Positions 30,189 to 38,756 of a stretch of DNA of 64,000 nt are shown here, one piece after another. Source of the stretch: Frondihabitans sp. PAMC 28766 (GTDB lineage Bacteria; Actinomycetota; Actinomycetes; Actinomycetales; Microbacteriaceae); the NCBI RefSeq assembly GCF_001577365.1, contig NZ_CP014514.1, positions 124,001 through 188,000 of the forward strand. Direction: 5' to 3'. The position numbers and the translations under genes were made by a program. Positions within the stretch are counted from its first letter, which is position 1. Each line of letters opens with the position of its first letter. The notes under the pieces are model-generated. The model saw nothing but the letters and a program-made list of their open reading frames with translations, was not told where the DNA came from and searched no databases.

Positions 30189-31814
30189 TTACTCCTGGGT
30201 GGCGAGCAGGTGGGTGACGGTAGGCGCCCCGGTGGCCAAGAGCGCGGCTGCGTTGAGTAGCGCCCGGTCGTAGCCGGTGAGCCGGATGCGGTGCTGCTGC
30301 AGGTGTTCCCGCCATGAGCCGACGTCGAACACCTCGATGAAGCTGTCGGCGCTGTTGCGGTCGATGTAGAGCTCCCAGTGTCGGGCGCCGGTGCGCCGGC
30401 GGCTGGCTTCGACGAGTTCCATCTGGTCGCGGAACTCGACGTGCCGTTCGAAAGGGACTTCCCACCGGGCCAGTACGAGGGTCGACGCGTCGTCGATGTC
30501 CGTCATCTGCCCATCGAGAATCCCGAGCGGCTGAGTGATGGGAAGGAGCGCCTCGGATCGGTCGGCGTTTTCGGAGCGTGCGAGGGGCCAGAGTAGATAG
30601 CTCGCCGCAACCAGGAGGAGAATGCCGCCTGCTGTCAAGTCAACAGCCGGCGTTCCTGTCGCCTGAGCAATGGCTCCGGCCACAGCCGCTCCCGCGGCCG
30701 TGCCTCCGAAGAAGATCATCTGGTAGGTCGACAGGCCTCTCGCGCGAACCCAGGCGGGCAGGAACGCTTGGACGGCGCCGCTGAGGCTGACGACCACCGC
30801 GATCCAGGCGATTCCTGTGACGACGAGCACGACTGTCGTCACGACGAAGGAGGTGGAGAGGGCGACACTCATTGACCCGAGACCGAACACCGCTGTCCCG
30901 AAGGCGACGGTCGCGCTGAGGCCGATCACCTTTCGGATGACGGGCAGGAGGAACGCGCCAGAGATCGACCCGAGGCCGAGGGCGGCGAGCAGAAGTCCGT
31001 AGCCATCGGATCCCAGGGACAGGCGGTCGCTCGCGATCAGTGGCAGGAGCGCCCACAGCGCGTTCGCGGGCACGATGAACACGGCCAGACGGATGAACAG
31101 GTTGCGGACGACGGCCGAGTTGATGACGTAGCGCACCCCGGCACGGGTCGCGTCAGAGAATGGCTCCGGCTGGTGCGTCGGACTTTTGTATCCGCGCCAG
31201 CGCAGCAACACGACGAGGAATACCGAGCTGGAGAGGACGTTCAGCGCGAACACGAAACCGATGCCGAACTGACTGATCGCGATGCCCGCCAGGGCGGGTC
31301 CGATGGCGCGGGCGATGTTGACGCCGATCGCGCTGGCGGAAGCCGATGCGGGGATCATCGGTCGGGGGACGAGATCGGGTACGAGGGCTTGATAGGCAGG
31401 TATCTGGAGGACGTCGCCGGCTCCAATCATGAATGTCAAGCTCAGAAGCAGCGCCGGCGTCATGGAGTCGAGCATGGTGAGGACGAACAGGACCGTTCCG
31501 ACACCGACCTGGAAGAACTGGACTGCGATCAGCACGCGACGCCGGTCGAGGAACTCAGCGATCACTCCCGCAGGAAGACCCAGGATGAGGAAGGGGACCG
31601 CCGCAGCCGCGGAGACGAGCGCGACGAGCAGAGTTGAGTCGGCTCGCCCGATGAGCAGCCACTGCGCCCCGACTGTCTGCATCCAGCCGCCGACGTCGCC
31701 GACGATCGCGGCGATCCAGAGCGCGCGGAAGAGCGGGATCCGCAGTGGCGCGAGTGGTGAGGTGCTGGTCGGTGTTGGGGCGATGATCAGCGGATGTCCA
31801 GGTGGCGCGGGCAT
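30189..31814 (-). CDS. MFS transporter of the MFS_3/EntS-like family with C-terminal monooxygenase-like domain
   Basis: 541 residues. Residues ~25-425 contain 12 hydrophobic segments with the family opening FRALWIAAIVGDVGGWMQTVGAQWLL and the LPAGVIAEFLDRRR loop. Residues ~440-540 form a small ABM-like domain (VEFRDQMELVEASRRRTGARHWELY ... VGSWREHLQQHRIRLTGYDR), the usual arrangement in PF05977 proteins. Some members export siderophores or drugs; the substrate here is unknown. Its start overlaps the stop of the upstream dehydrogenase (TGATG). Confidence 0.88.
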   Translation of the reverse strand: MPAPPGHPLIIAPTPTSTSPLAPLRIPLFRALWIAAIVGDVGGWMQTVGAQWLLIGRADSTLLVALVSAAAAVPFLILGLPAGVIAEFLDRRRVLIAVQFFQVGVGTVLFVLTMLDSMTPALLLSLTFMIGAGDVLQIPAYQALVPDLVPRPMIPASASASAIGVNIARAIGPALAGIAISQFGIGFVFALNVLSSSVFLVVLLRWRGYKSPTHQPEPFSDATRAGVRYVINSAVVRNLFIRLAVFIVPANALWALLPLIASDRLSLGSDGYGLLLAALGLGSISGAFLLPVIRKVIGLSATVAFGTAVFGLGSMSVALSTSFVVTTVVLVVTGIAWIAVVVSLSGAVQAFLPAWVRARGLSTYQMIFFGGTAAGAAVAGAIAQATGTPAVDLTAGGILLLVAASYLLWPLARSENADRSEALLPITQPLGILDGQMTDIDDASTLVLARWEVPFERHVEFRDQMELVEASRRRTGARHWELYIDRNSADSFIEVFDVGSWREHLQQHRIRLTGYDRALLNAAALLATGAPTVTHLLATQE

Positions 31815-32845
31815 CAGGGGCGCGGCGTCGCAATCACGAGCGACCCGGAGGCGCGACCCGCCCTGAGGTCGTCGAGTGCCACGGAGACGTCACTGAAGGA
31901 GTAGGTCGTCACGTGCGGCCGGAGGGGGAGCTGGCGTGCAAGGCGGAGAAAGGCATCCCCGTCCGAACGCGTGTTGGCCGTGACTGAGCGGAGGTCCCGC
32001 TCGTGGAAGAGGCTCGCCTCGTAGTCGAGGGCAGGGATGTCGCTGAGGTGGATGCCTGCGAGGACGACGGTTCCGCCCGGGGCCGTTGCTGACAGAGCCT
32101 GTGGCACGATCGGGCCGGCCGGGGCGAAGACGATCGCCGCATCGAGCGGCTCGGGCGGGACTGCGCTCTCATCGCCGACGAAGGTGGATTTCTGAGTGCG
32201 CGCGAGGGCCTGGTTGTCGTCGCCGCGGGTGACGACGTAGATCTGAGCGCCCGCGGCGGACGCCATTTGGGCCACGAGGTGCGCGCTGGAACCGTAGCCG
32301 TAGAGCCCTAGCCGACCACCCGGTGGGAGGTTCGCGCGCTGAAGAGCCCGGTAGCCGATGATGCCCGCGCACAGAAGCGGCGCCGTCTCGACGGGATCGA
32401 CGTCCGCTGGGAGCGGGTACACGTAGGCCGCGGGGGCGGTCATGTATTCGGCGAACCCGCCGTCGAAGTCCCAGCCGGTGAATCGTGCGACAGGGCAGAG
32501 GTTCTCGCTCCCGGACCTGCACCACTGGCACACCCCGCAAGTGCTTCGAAGCCAGGCGACGCCGACGAGGTCGCCGACTTCTAACCCGGGAGCACCGTCG
32601 CCGACTTCCAACCCGGGAACACCGTCGCCGAGTCCCGCAATGCGACCGACGACCTGATGCCCAGGAATGACGCCTGGCCGGTGCTCGTCGAGATCGCCGT
32701 CGATGACATGAAGATCCGTTCGACATACCCCGCACGCGATCACCTCGATCAGGATCTCGCCGCGGGCGGGTGCGGGACGTTCCTCCTCGACCAGCTGCAC
32801 GGTATGCGAGGTACGGGCGGATCGCCAGGCTCTCATGGTCACCAC
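31814..32845 (-). CDS. Zinc-dependent alcohol dehydrogenase with 27-bp internal duplication
   Basis: 343 residues (start possibly the second Met at 32836). MDR family: catalytic zinc ligands in CGVCRTDLH and GHQVVG, structural-zinc cysteines in STCGVCQWCRSGSENLC, and the Rossmann loop LYGYGSSA. Between them the sequence GLEVGDGAPGLEVGD shows an exact-phase 9-residue duplication, encoded by a near-perfect 27-bp tandem repeat at about 32571-32626. The repeat lies in the loop before the structural zinc lobe and keeps frame. It would oxidise alcohols or reduce aldehydes; the NAD(P) preference is not evident. Confidence 0.88.
   Translation of the reverse strand: MVTMRAWRSARTSHTVQLVEEERPAPARGEILIEVIACGVCRTDLHVIDGDLDEHRPGVIPGHQVVGRIAGLGDGVPGLEVGDGAPGLEVGDLVGVAWLRSTCGVCQWCRSGSENLCPVARFTGWDFDGGFAEYMTAPAAYVYPLPADVDPVETAPLLCAGIIGYRALQRANLPPGGRLGLYGYGSSAHLVAQMASAAGAQIYVVTRGDDNQALARTQKSTFVGDESAVPPEPLDAAIVFAPAGPIVPQALSATAPGGTVVLAGIHLSDIPALDYEASLFHERDLRSVTANTRSDGDAFLRLARQLPLRPHVTTYSFSDVSVALDDLRAGRASGSLVIATPRP
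32571..32626. repeat. 27-bp in-frame tandem duplication inside the ADH gene
   Basis: Two adjacent copies beginning CGCCGACTTC and ending AACACCGT or AGCACCGT differ at two positions only. They code for the doubled GLEVGDG(V/A)P segment of the dehydrogenase. The two differences show it is not a very recent assembly artefact. Confidence 0.8.
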
Positions 32846-32872
32846 GCGGGGTTCCTTCCATCGGTAAATGAG

Positions 32873-32906
32873 GGCATCGGCGGCAGTTAGGGCTACCGCC
32901 GATGCC
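32873..32906. terminator. Stem-loop between USP and ADH genes
   Basis: Perfect 11-bp stem GGCATCGGCGG / CCGCCGATGCC with a 12-base loop, located just after the USP gene (minus strand, ends 32924) and before the ADH start. No T-run follows in either direction, which is common in high-GC terminators. Confidence 0.6.
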
Positions 32907-32923
32907 GGGCCGTGGCGGAGAGG

Positions 32924-33835
32924 TCACGCCGGGTCAGGAGACATGTTGTCTCTATCGATGCTCGCTTCTCCCGGTCTGCTCGTGAAGGGTCGAAAGTCCC
33001 GGGGCGGTGCCAGAAGCGCGGTCGGCGCGGGGACGGCGAGAAGCAACCCTCGTCGCAATCGCTCCCCGCGATGCGGTTGTCGCGGATCGTCCTCGAGGAC
33101 GACGAGAGAGCAGCCGACGCTGAGGTGGCGGAACGACTCCACCGGCTCGCCCCGAAGAATGCAGTTACTTACCTGGACTACCGCTTTTTCGGACCTGAGG
33201 CTGGCGGCGAGATCGGTCAGGATCGATTGCAGAAACGTCTCGTGCTCACGCCGGTGCACCGACTCGTCCTGGACAGCGACGAGGCGCAGGCCGACGCCGA
33301 GCAGTATGGCCTGCCTGCTCGCCCAGTCGGCACTTCTCGCGGATACTCCGTTGGGCGTGACGATCAGAAGCACGTCTCCGTGGGCCGCCGCGGACGGGAC
33401 GACGACGGTGGATCGGACACCCCGGGCCCACAGCCGTTCGGCCAGCGACGTGATCACGAGACGCGGTTCGGCCCCCGATCCCACCACGACCAGGTCCGCC
33501 GAATCCGCTCTCGTGCTGAAGCTCTCGACGATTTCACCCACAACGACATCGGCAAGCACCGTCGTGTCGGGCAGCGAAGCGCGCGCGTCGCCTGCGGCTG
33601 TCGCCAGCTCAGCCCGGCGCTCTTCCTCCCAGCGTCGATGAGCCCTCTTCGCGGGCACCGCGAGCAGCAGTTCGAGCCTCGACGTCTCGGGCGAAAACCC
33701 CCGGCAGCGCGTCGCCGCCCACGCGAGGGCAGCGACCGAGGTGGGAGACCCATCGAAAGCCACAAGAGTGAGGTCTCCGTCTTTCGGGTCGGTGGACTCG
33801 GGCTGGATCGTCGGATTCGATTGTCGTCGGTTCAT
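32924..33835 (-). CDS. Tandem universal stress protein, divergent
   Basis: 303 residues with two USP domains. Domain 1 begins LTLVAFDGSPTSVAALAWA and ends DLVVVGSGAEPRL; domain 2 is more eroded (VLLIVTPNGVSARSADWA ... CSLVVLEDD). The ATP-binding G-2x-G-9x-G(S/T) signature is degenerate in both halves, so ATP binding may be lost. The start ATG 33835 is 51 bases from a box at 33887-33902 on the same strand; a second box for the divergent membrane gene lies just beyond. Confidence 0.78.
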   Translation of the reverse strand: MNRRQSNPTIQPESTDPKDGDLTLVAFDGSPTSVAALAWAATRCRGFSPETSRLELLLAVPAKRAHRRWEEERRAELATAAGDARASLPDTTVLADVVVGEIVESFSTRADSADLVVVGSGAEPRLVITSLAERLWARGVRSTVVVPSAAAHGDVLLIVTPNGVSARSADWASRQAILLGVGLRLVAVQDESVHRREHETFLQSILTDLAASLRSEKAVVQVSNCILRGEPVESFRHLSVGCSLVVLEDDPRQPHRGERLRRGLLLAVPAPTALLAPPRDFRPFTSRPGEASIDRDNMSPDPA

Positions 33836-33886
33836 GGCTGGCTCCTCCTCGAGGAGTGAAGCCTGGCACCCGCTCGTGCCGCGCCC

Positions 33887-33902
33887 CAGAGCACAAGGTC
33901 CT
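33887..33902 (-). promoter_or_regulatory. DosR-type box upstream of tandem USP
   Basis: Minus-strand AGGACCTTGTGCTCTG, 51 bases before the USP start. Its core is identical to the opposing box at 33938. Confidence 0.7.
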
Positions 33903-33937
33903 CCCGACTGGGCTAAGCCTCACGCGACCACGAACAG

Positions 33938-33953
33938 GGGACCTTGTGCTCTA
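33938..33953 (+). promoter_or_regulatory. DosR-type box, 35 bases before membrane protein gene
   Basis: GGGACCTTGTGCTCTA. Paired with the minus-strand box at 33887 in a divergent promoter region. Confidence 0.72.
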
Positions 33954-33988
33954 GATGGTGCCCGGTCCGAGGCCGAGACTCAGCAGCT

Positions 33989-34831
33989 ATGACAACCAGG
34001 CAGCGTCGGCCGTCCGAGAGAATCGAGCCCCAGGGCGCGAGCCGACGGCGTCACCGACCGAGGTCTCCAAACGTGCGGGGGTGGACGGCAACCGCGGCGC
34101 TGGCCGTCGGCGCTCTGACTCTCACCGAGTTCGTCATTCAGTCACGTGTGGGGAACTCGCCGGCCCTCTGGCGTGCAGCGGCTCTGATCTCGTTCATGTC
34201 TGCGCACAGCGACGCGATGCTGGCTATTGTCACCGTCGACACCGCCCTGATGGGGTTTCTGATCGTCTTCCTCACCGGCTTCCGTCAACTCGTCGTCCGT
34301 GCGCGGAGCGACCTGCAGTGGCTCGCCGACCTCGTCTACGGGGCGGGTCTCGCCTTCGTCGCCGTCACTCTCGTCGGGGACTCGCTCGAAGGTGGGGCGG
34401 CACTCGACGCCGCAGGATCACATCCGAACGCGGTCGTGCTGCAGGCCCTCACCGAAGCTCACACCCTCCTGTTTGGGGCGACCGGCTGCCTCCTGACGGC
34501 TTTGATCTTAGGGGTCGCCGGTTACATCAGCCGCATCTCGCGGGTCGTGCCCCGATGGACTGGGATCCTCGCCTACGTCGTGGCCGGGTCGAACCTGGTT
34601 GCCGCGGCAGCCGTGTTCATCCGGCCCGCGGACACAGTTGCGTTCTCAGAAGCCGGGGTCGCTGTCACCGCCCTGTCGACGTTCCCCTGGCTGGTGTGGG
34701 TCGTGACGATCGGTATCTGCACGATTCGACACGCGCCACGAGGGCCAGAATCTCCGTGGCGTTGCTCTCGAGCCGGGGCGGGCTGTGGCAGCCGCCGACG
34801 GGTCACTCGGCCTTGGCGGGCGCGACCGTGA
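33989..34831 (+). CDS. Polytopic membrane protein of unknown function
   Basis: 280 residues from the ATG at 33989. A basic N-terminal ~30 residues precede six hydrophobic segments (e.g. TATAALAVGALTLTEFVI; LAIVTVDTALMGFLIVFLTGF; GILAYVVAGSNLVAAAAVFI; FPWLVWVVTIGI). I recognise no named family. The last ~30 residues are Arg/Cys/Gly-rich and overlap the convergent DUF1003 gene by 29 bases; they may result from a small frameshift near 34740. The box 35 bases upstream places it in the regulon. Confidence 0.65.
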   Translation: MTTRQRRPSERIEPQGASRRRHRPRSPNVRGWTATAALAVGALTLTEFVIQSRVGNSPALWRAAALISFMSAHSDAMLAIVTVDTALMGFLIVFLTGFRQLVVRARSDLQWLADLVYGAGLAFVAVTLVGDSLEGGAALDAAGSHPNAVVLQALTEAHTLLFGATGCLLTALILGVAGYISRISRVVPRWTGILAYVVAGSNLVAAAAVFIRPADTVAFSEAGVAVTALSTFPWLVWVVTIGICTIRHAPRGPESPWRCSRAGAGCGSRRRVTRPWRARP

Positions 34832-35252
34832 AAGAGAGCACTCTCTGCAGCTCGTCGAGCATCGCCAGTTGCCGGTTGTTGATCTCCAGGAGAGCCTCGA
34901 TGTCGATCTTGGCGGCCGCGTTCGTGTCGAAGTCGTGCTGGGCCAGCGCGGCCGATATGCCGTCCTGTCTTTTCGCCGCGATGAGGAGGATGGCGCCTTG
35001 AAGCCCAGCCAGCATGCTGAGGAACAGGTTCAGGAGGATGAACGGGTACGGATCCCACGAGTGGCCAAGCGAGTTGACGAGCGCCCACACGATCATGAAG
35101 ACGATGAAGCCGGCGACGAAACGCCAGCTTCCCATAACATTCCGCATCGTGTCCGCTGCCCGTTCGCCGCGGGTCAAAGTCGAGTGCTCCTTCTGGTGCC
35201 ACGTGAGGGTGGGGAGGCGCCGTGCGCTGAGCCCCGGTCGGCCGTTCTTCAT
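34803..35252 (-). CDS. DUF1003 family membrane protein (copy 2)
   Basis: 149 residues from ATG 35252, chosen because AAGGAG lies five bases upstream. Two transmembrane segments flank DPYPFILLNLFLSMLAGLQG, followed by AILLIAAKRQDGI and a helical C terminus. Paralogue of 6391-6828. A box lies 72 bases upstream. Function of the family is unknown. Confidence 0.88.
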   Translation of the reverse strand: MKNGRPGLSARRLPTLTWHQKEHSTLTRGERAADTMRNVMGSWRFVAGFIVFMIVWALVNSLGHSWDPYPFILLNLFLSMLAGLQGAILLIAAKRQDGISAALAQHDFDTNAAAKIDIEALLEINNRQLAMLDELQRVLSFTVAPAKAE

Positions 35253-35324
35253 GTGTCTCCTTGATCGACTCGCACCGCCTGACGGCATGCTCAGTCAGGA
35301 TGACGTGCGGTGCGTGGGCCGGGA

Positions 35325-35340
35325 AAGTGCCGAACGTCCC
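35325..35340 (-). promoter_or_regulatory. DosR-type box upstream of DUF1003 copy 2
   Basis: Minus-strand GGGACGTTCGGCACTT, 72 bases before the start. Confidence 0.65.
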
Positions 35341-35352
35341 GACCGCCCGCAT

Positions 35353-35368
35353 GTGACCTTCTGCCCTG
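35353..35368 (+). promoter_or_regulatory. DosR-type box, 33 bases before single-domain USP
   Basis: GTGACCTTCTGCCCTG, 12 bases away from the opposing box at 35325-35340, forming a divergent pair. Confidence 0.68.
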
Positions 35369-35401
35369 TTTCGACGGGCGTCGCGGTGTGAGCATCGGGT
35401 C

Positions 35402-35914
35402 ATGACCAACCACACAGCACCCTCCCGTCCCGACGCCACGGCCACCCCCGTCGGCGCCATCGTCGTCGGCTATGACACCTCGGCGTCGTCCCTCGCCGCA
35501 GTCAGGCGTGGCATCTCGCTGGCCACGCAGCTGCACCGCGACCTCCGGGTCGTCATGGCGTGGACCATGCCGATCTCCTTCTCTGGCTTTCCCTTCACCA
35601 GCTGGTCACCTCAGGAGGACGCGCAGCAGATGTTGGCTCACCTCGGCGGCATCCTGTTCCCGCAAGGTGCTCCGGCGTTCTTCTCGGCCGTCAGCATTGA
35701 GGGTGAGGCCGCACGGGTTCTCATCAATGAGAGCAGGGGCGCCGAGATGCTTCTGGTCGGAAGCCGGGGCCATGGCGGGTTCGCTGGTCTGTTTCTGAGC
35801 TCGGTCAGTTCGGCGTGCGCCGAGCATGCCACGTGTCCGGTGCTAATCATGCGCGCGCACTTCAGCGAAACCCACGAAGTCGAGAGCCGCATGCTCGTCA
35901 ATGCATCACGATGA
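35402..35914 (+). CDS. Universal stress protein, single domain
   Basis: 170 residues. The USP fold begins IVVGYDTSASSLAAVRRGI and ends with the nucleotide-binding signature GSRGHGGFAGLFLSSVSSACAEHATCPVLIM, so ATP binding is likely (G-2x-G-9x-S pattern). It is a close paralogue of 43496-44011, including the unusual SGFPFTSWSPQEDAQ insertion. A box is 33 bases upstream and no clear ribosome-binding site separates them. The stop overlaps the next gene by ATGA. Confidence 0.9.
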   Translation: MTNHTAPSRPDATATPVGAIVVGYDTSASSLAAVRRGISLATQLHRDLRVVMAWTMPISFSGFPFTSWSPQEDAQQMLAHLGGILFPQGAPAFFSAVSIEGEAARVLINESRGAEMLLVGSRGHGGFAGLFLSSVSSACAEHATCPVLIMRAHFSETHEVESRMLVNASR

Positions 35915-36282
35915 CGACGCCGACGAAGCATCCGGCTTTCGACACGCCCGCAGCCGTCGAACGAGGTGAGGGTTGGTGTCGAGCCATGACTCGGTCATCA
36001 AGCGCTCATCCCGCCGACTGGGGCAGGGCGATCGCCCTTGCCCTCGAGTACCTCGCCGTTCAGGTGGCTTACACCGTCCGCGAACCCGAGTCAGGGGTCC
36101 TCGTCGGCCGTGATATCCGCCTCCACTTCGACGCCCTCGACGACGGCGTCGAAATCACGGCGGAGCTCGACGCACCACGTCTGGATTCGCGGCCCGGGCC
36201 AGACAGCCACGAGAGTGAACGGGACCTGAGGATCTCAGTCGGCTATGGCTACGGTGAGAGCCCCAACGCGGACGACGAATGA
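35911..36282 (+). CDS. Hypothetical protein coupled to USP
   Basis: 123 residues starting at the ATGA overlap with the USP gene. Contains a helical part (DWGRAIALALEYLAVQVAYTV) and a beta-rich part (VLVGRDIRLHFDALDDGVEITAEL), with an acidic tail. No family recognised. Translational coupling to the USP implies a shared dormancy role. Confidence 0.65.
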   Translation: MTTPTKHPAFDTPAAVERGEGWCRAMTRSSSAHPADWGRAIALALEYLAVQVAYTVREPESGVLVGRDIRLHFDALDDGVEITAELDAPRLDSRPGPDSHESERDLRISVGYGYGESPNADDE

Positions 36283-36296
36283 GCGACGAGCATGAA

Positions 36297-36328
36297 GAAG
36301 GCCCACTGGTAGCTGCCAGCGGGCCTTC
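36297..36328. terminator. Bidirectional stem-loop terminator
   Basis: GAAGGCCC-A-CTGG / CCAG-C-GGGCCTTC with a six-base loop and one mismatch, between the convergent ends of the USP operon (36282) and the Zn alcohol dehydrogenase gene (36364). Confidence 0.75.
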
Positions 36329-36363
36329 GTCATGAAACCGCCGGAGTCAATCGACGGTGGCGG

Positions 36364-37398
36364 TCAGCTCACGGTCGCGGGCACGCGGCTGTACTCGAAG
36401 ACGAGACGGGCCGGGATGCTGCCCGAGAGCACTTCGGCGATGGCCTCGTTGATGTCGTCGAGGGCGCGGGTCTCGGCGATGACACGAGTCTTGCCAGCGG
36501 CGTGGAGGGCGAAGACCTCGGCGAGATCCTGCCTGGTGCCGACGATCGAGCCGATGATCGAGATGCCCTTGATGACGGTGTCGAAGATGGGGATGCTCAT
36601 GGTCCCGTCGGCGGGAAGGGCGACGCAGACGAGGCGGCCGCCACGGCGAAGCGAGGCGAAGGCCTGCTCGAACACTTTCGGTGACGCGGCGAGAACCACG
36701 GCGACGTCGAGACCGCCGAGCGCCTGGATCGCTTCGACCGGATCGCTGGTCGCTGCGTTCACGAGGTGCTCAGCACCGAGCTCGGCCGCCAGGTCGAGCT
36801 TGGGTTGTTCGATGTCGATCGCGACCACCGTGCCGCCCATGATCCGGGCGTACTGCACGGCGAGGTGCCCGAGGCCGCCGATGCCGAAGATGCCGACGTG
36901 TTCGGTGGGCTGGACCTGCGCGACCTTGAGTGCCTTGTAGGTGGTGAGGCCGGCGCAGCTCAACGGCGCGGCGTCGAGAGACGTGATGCCGTCGGGGACG
37001 GCGACGACGTACTTGGCGCTGGCGACGGCGTACTCGGCGAACGCGCCGTCGATCGAGTAGCCGCTGTTCTCCTGCTTTTCGCAGAGGGTCTCGCGGCCGT
37101 CGATGCAGTAGCGGCACTCGCCGCACGCTTCGCCCAGCCACGCAATGGCAACGCGGTCGCCGACGGCGCGGTCGGTGACTCCATCGCCGAGTTTCTCGAC
37201 GATGCCGATTCCCTCGTGGCCAGGCACGATCGGGAGCGGCGGCTTGACGGGCCAGTCGCCGCCGGCGGCATGGATGTCGGTGTGACACAAGCCGCAGGCC
37301 TCGAGCCGGATGAGCACCTGGCCCGCTGCCGGCTCGGGAATCGGCCGGTCGACGATCTCGAGCGGTGCGGAAAAAGCGGTGACGACTGCAGCCTTCAT
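36364..37398 (-). CDS. Zinc-dependent alcohol dehydrogenase (AdhP-like)
   Basis: 344 residues: catalytic zinc site CGLCHTDIHAAGGDWP and GHEGIG, structural zinc cysteines in GEACGECRYCIDGRETLC, GIGGLGHLAVQYA Rossmann loop with VAIDIEQPK following (an acidic residue at the strand end, favouring NAD). Matches the propanol-preferring/ethanol dehydrogenase type that regenerates NAD+ by reducing acetaldehyde. The start at 37398 is preceded by GGAAAGGG. It is divergent from the transhydrogenase operon across a pair of boxes, and is probably induced with it. Confidence 0.92.
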   Translation of the reverse strand: MKAAVVTAFSAPLEIVDRPIPEPAAGQVLIRLEACGLCHTDIHAAGGDWPVKPPLPIVPGHEGIGIVEKLGDGVTDRAVGDRVAIAWLGEACGECRYCIDGRETLCEKQENSGYSIDGAFAEYAVASAKYVVAVPDGITSLDAAPLSCAGLTTYKALKVAQVQPTEHVGIFGIGGLGHLAVQYARIMGGTVVAIDIEQPKLDLAAELGAEHLVNAATSDPVEAIQALGGLDVAVVLAASPKVFEQAFASLRRGGRLVCVALPADGTMSIPIFDTVIKGISIIGSIVGTRQDLAEVFALHAAGKTRVIAETRALDDINEAIAEVLSGSIPARLVFEYSRVPATVS

Positions 37399-37503
37399 GA
37401 CGGAACCCTTTCCAAGGTGGCGGCGGTCCGACGTACCCGCTCGGTCGAGGGGTGAGGCGCGGAATCGCCGGGTCTCACCGTCGCAGGAACCGGGTCGCCG
37501 AGG

Positions 37504-37544
37504 CAGTGCCGAAGGTCCCGTGCCTCGCGGGACCTTCGGCACTG
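37504..37544. promoter_or_regulatory. Two facing DosR-type boxes (palindromic divergent operator)
   Basis: Identical GGGACCTTCGGCACTG boxes in inverted orientation (37504-37519 minus, 37529-37544 plus) separated by nine bases, forming an almost perfect 41-bp palindrome. The plus box is 33 bases before pntAA; the minus box is 105 bases before the alcohol dehydrogenase start. Confidence 0.82.
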
Positions 37545-37577
37545 TGGGCCATCGCCCGACGGATCGAGACTCAGGGC

Positions 37578-38756
37578 ATGACCTCAACCACTCCCTCCGC
37601 GAAGCCCCCGACGCTCACCGTTGGCGCTCTCCGCGAGACAGCAGACCGCGAGCGACGCGTCGCCCTCGACCCCGAAGCGGCGGCGGCCTTCATCGCCAAG
37701 GGCTTCGCGGTCAGTGTCGAGAAGGGTGCCGGATCCGAGGCGAGATTTCCCGACGCCGCCTACCTGAAAGTCGGCGTCACCATGTCCACCCGCGAGGACG
37801 TCATCGCGAAGAGTGACATCCTCGCCGTGGTCCGGCCGCCGGACGCAGCCCTCGCCGCGGCCCTGCGATCCGGACAGATGCTTGTCGGCCTCGTGGAGCC
37901 GCTCGCGAACACCGACCTCACCGCTGATCTTGCCACTCGCGGAGTGACGGTCGTCGCCTTCGAGCTGCTGCCGCGCACCATCAGCCGGGCACAGGCCATG
38001 GACGCGGTCAGCTCGCAGGCGAGCACGGCCGGCTACCGAGCCGGCATCCTTGCGGCGGCGTCGTTCGACCGGTACTTCCCCATGATGATCACGGCCTCCG
38101 GAACGGCCCGCCCGGCCAAGCTCATCGTCATCGGCGCCGGAGTCGCCGGCCTCCAGGCCATCGGCACGGCGAAGCGCCTCGGCGCCGTCGTGACCGGCTA
38201 CGACGTCCGCGCCGCGTCGCAAGGCGAGGTCGAATCCCTCGGTGCCGAGTTCCTCACCTCGTCGATTGCCGCAGGTGCGGCCGCGGGGGGATATGCCCGC
38301 GCGATGACAGCCGACGAGGCCGTCCAGCAGCAGGACGAGCTCTCCACGCACCTCGAATCGTTCGACGTGATCATCACGACCGCGAAGGTGCCCGGGCGCA
38401 CTCCGCCCCTTTTGGTGACCGCCGCGACCCTGACCGCCCTTGCGCCGGGATCCGTCTGCATCGACCTCGCTGCGACCGACCAGCGCGGGAACGTCGCCGG
38501 CTCCATCGACGGGAAGCGCCTCGTCACCGACGGGGGAGTGATCGTCGTCGGCGCTGGGAACCTCGCCTCTGACCTCGCGACCTCCTCGTCGCACATGTAC
38601 GCCCGCAACGTCCTTGCGATGGTCACGTCGCTCACGAAAGACGGCGTCGTCACCATCGATCCGACCGACGAGGTGCACGCGGCTGTGGTCGTCAGCCACG
38701 ACGGGCACCTCACCACCGCTCCTTCCGCAGCGCCGACGAAAGCACCCGTCTCATGA
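37578..38756 (+). CDS. pntAA: NAD(P) transhydrogenase alpha-1 subunit
   Basis: 392 residues of the NAD(H)-binding dI component: GALRETADRERRVALDPEAAA at the start, then RAQAMDAVSSQA, the Rossmann VIGAGVAGLQAIGTAKRLGAVVTGYDVRA, and GRTPPLLVT. With the two membrane subunits downstream it couples hydride transfer between NADH and NADP+ to the proton gradient. The three-subunit split (alpha1, alpha2, beta) is typical of actinobacteria. The downstream genes overlap by ATGA throughout. Confidence 0.94.
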   Translation: MTSTTPSAKPPTLTVGALRETADRERRVALDPEAAAAFIAKGFAVSVEKGAGSEARFPDAAYLKVGVTMSTREDVIAKSDILAVVRPPDAALAAALRSGQMLVGLVEPLANTDLTADLATRGVTVVAFELLPRTISRAQAMDAVSSQASTAGYRAGILAAASFDRYFPMMITASGTARPAKLIVIGAGVAGLQAIGTAKRLGAVVTGYDVRAASQGEVESLGAEFLTSSIAAGAAAGGYARAMTADEAVQQQDELSTHLESFDVIITTAKVPGRTPPLLVTAATLTALAPGSVCIDLAATDQRGNVAGSIDGKRLVTDGGVIVVGAGNLASDLATSSSHMYARNVLAMVTSLTKDGVVTIDPTDEVHAAVVVSHDGHLTTAPSAAPTKAPVS

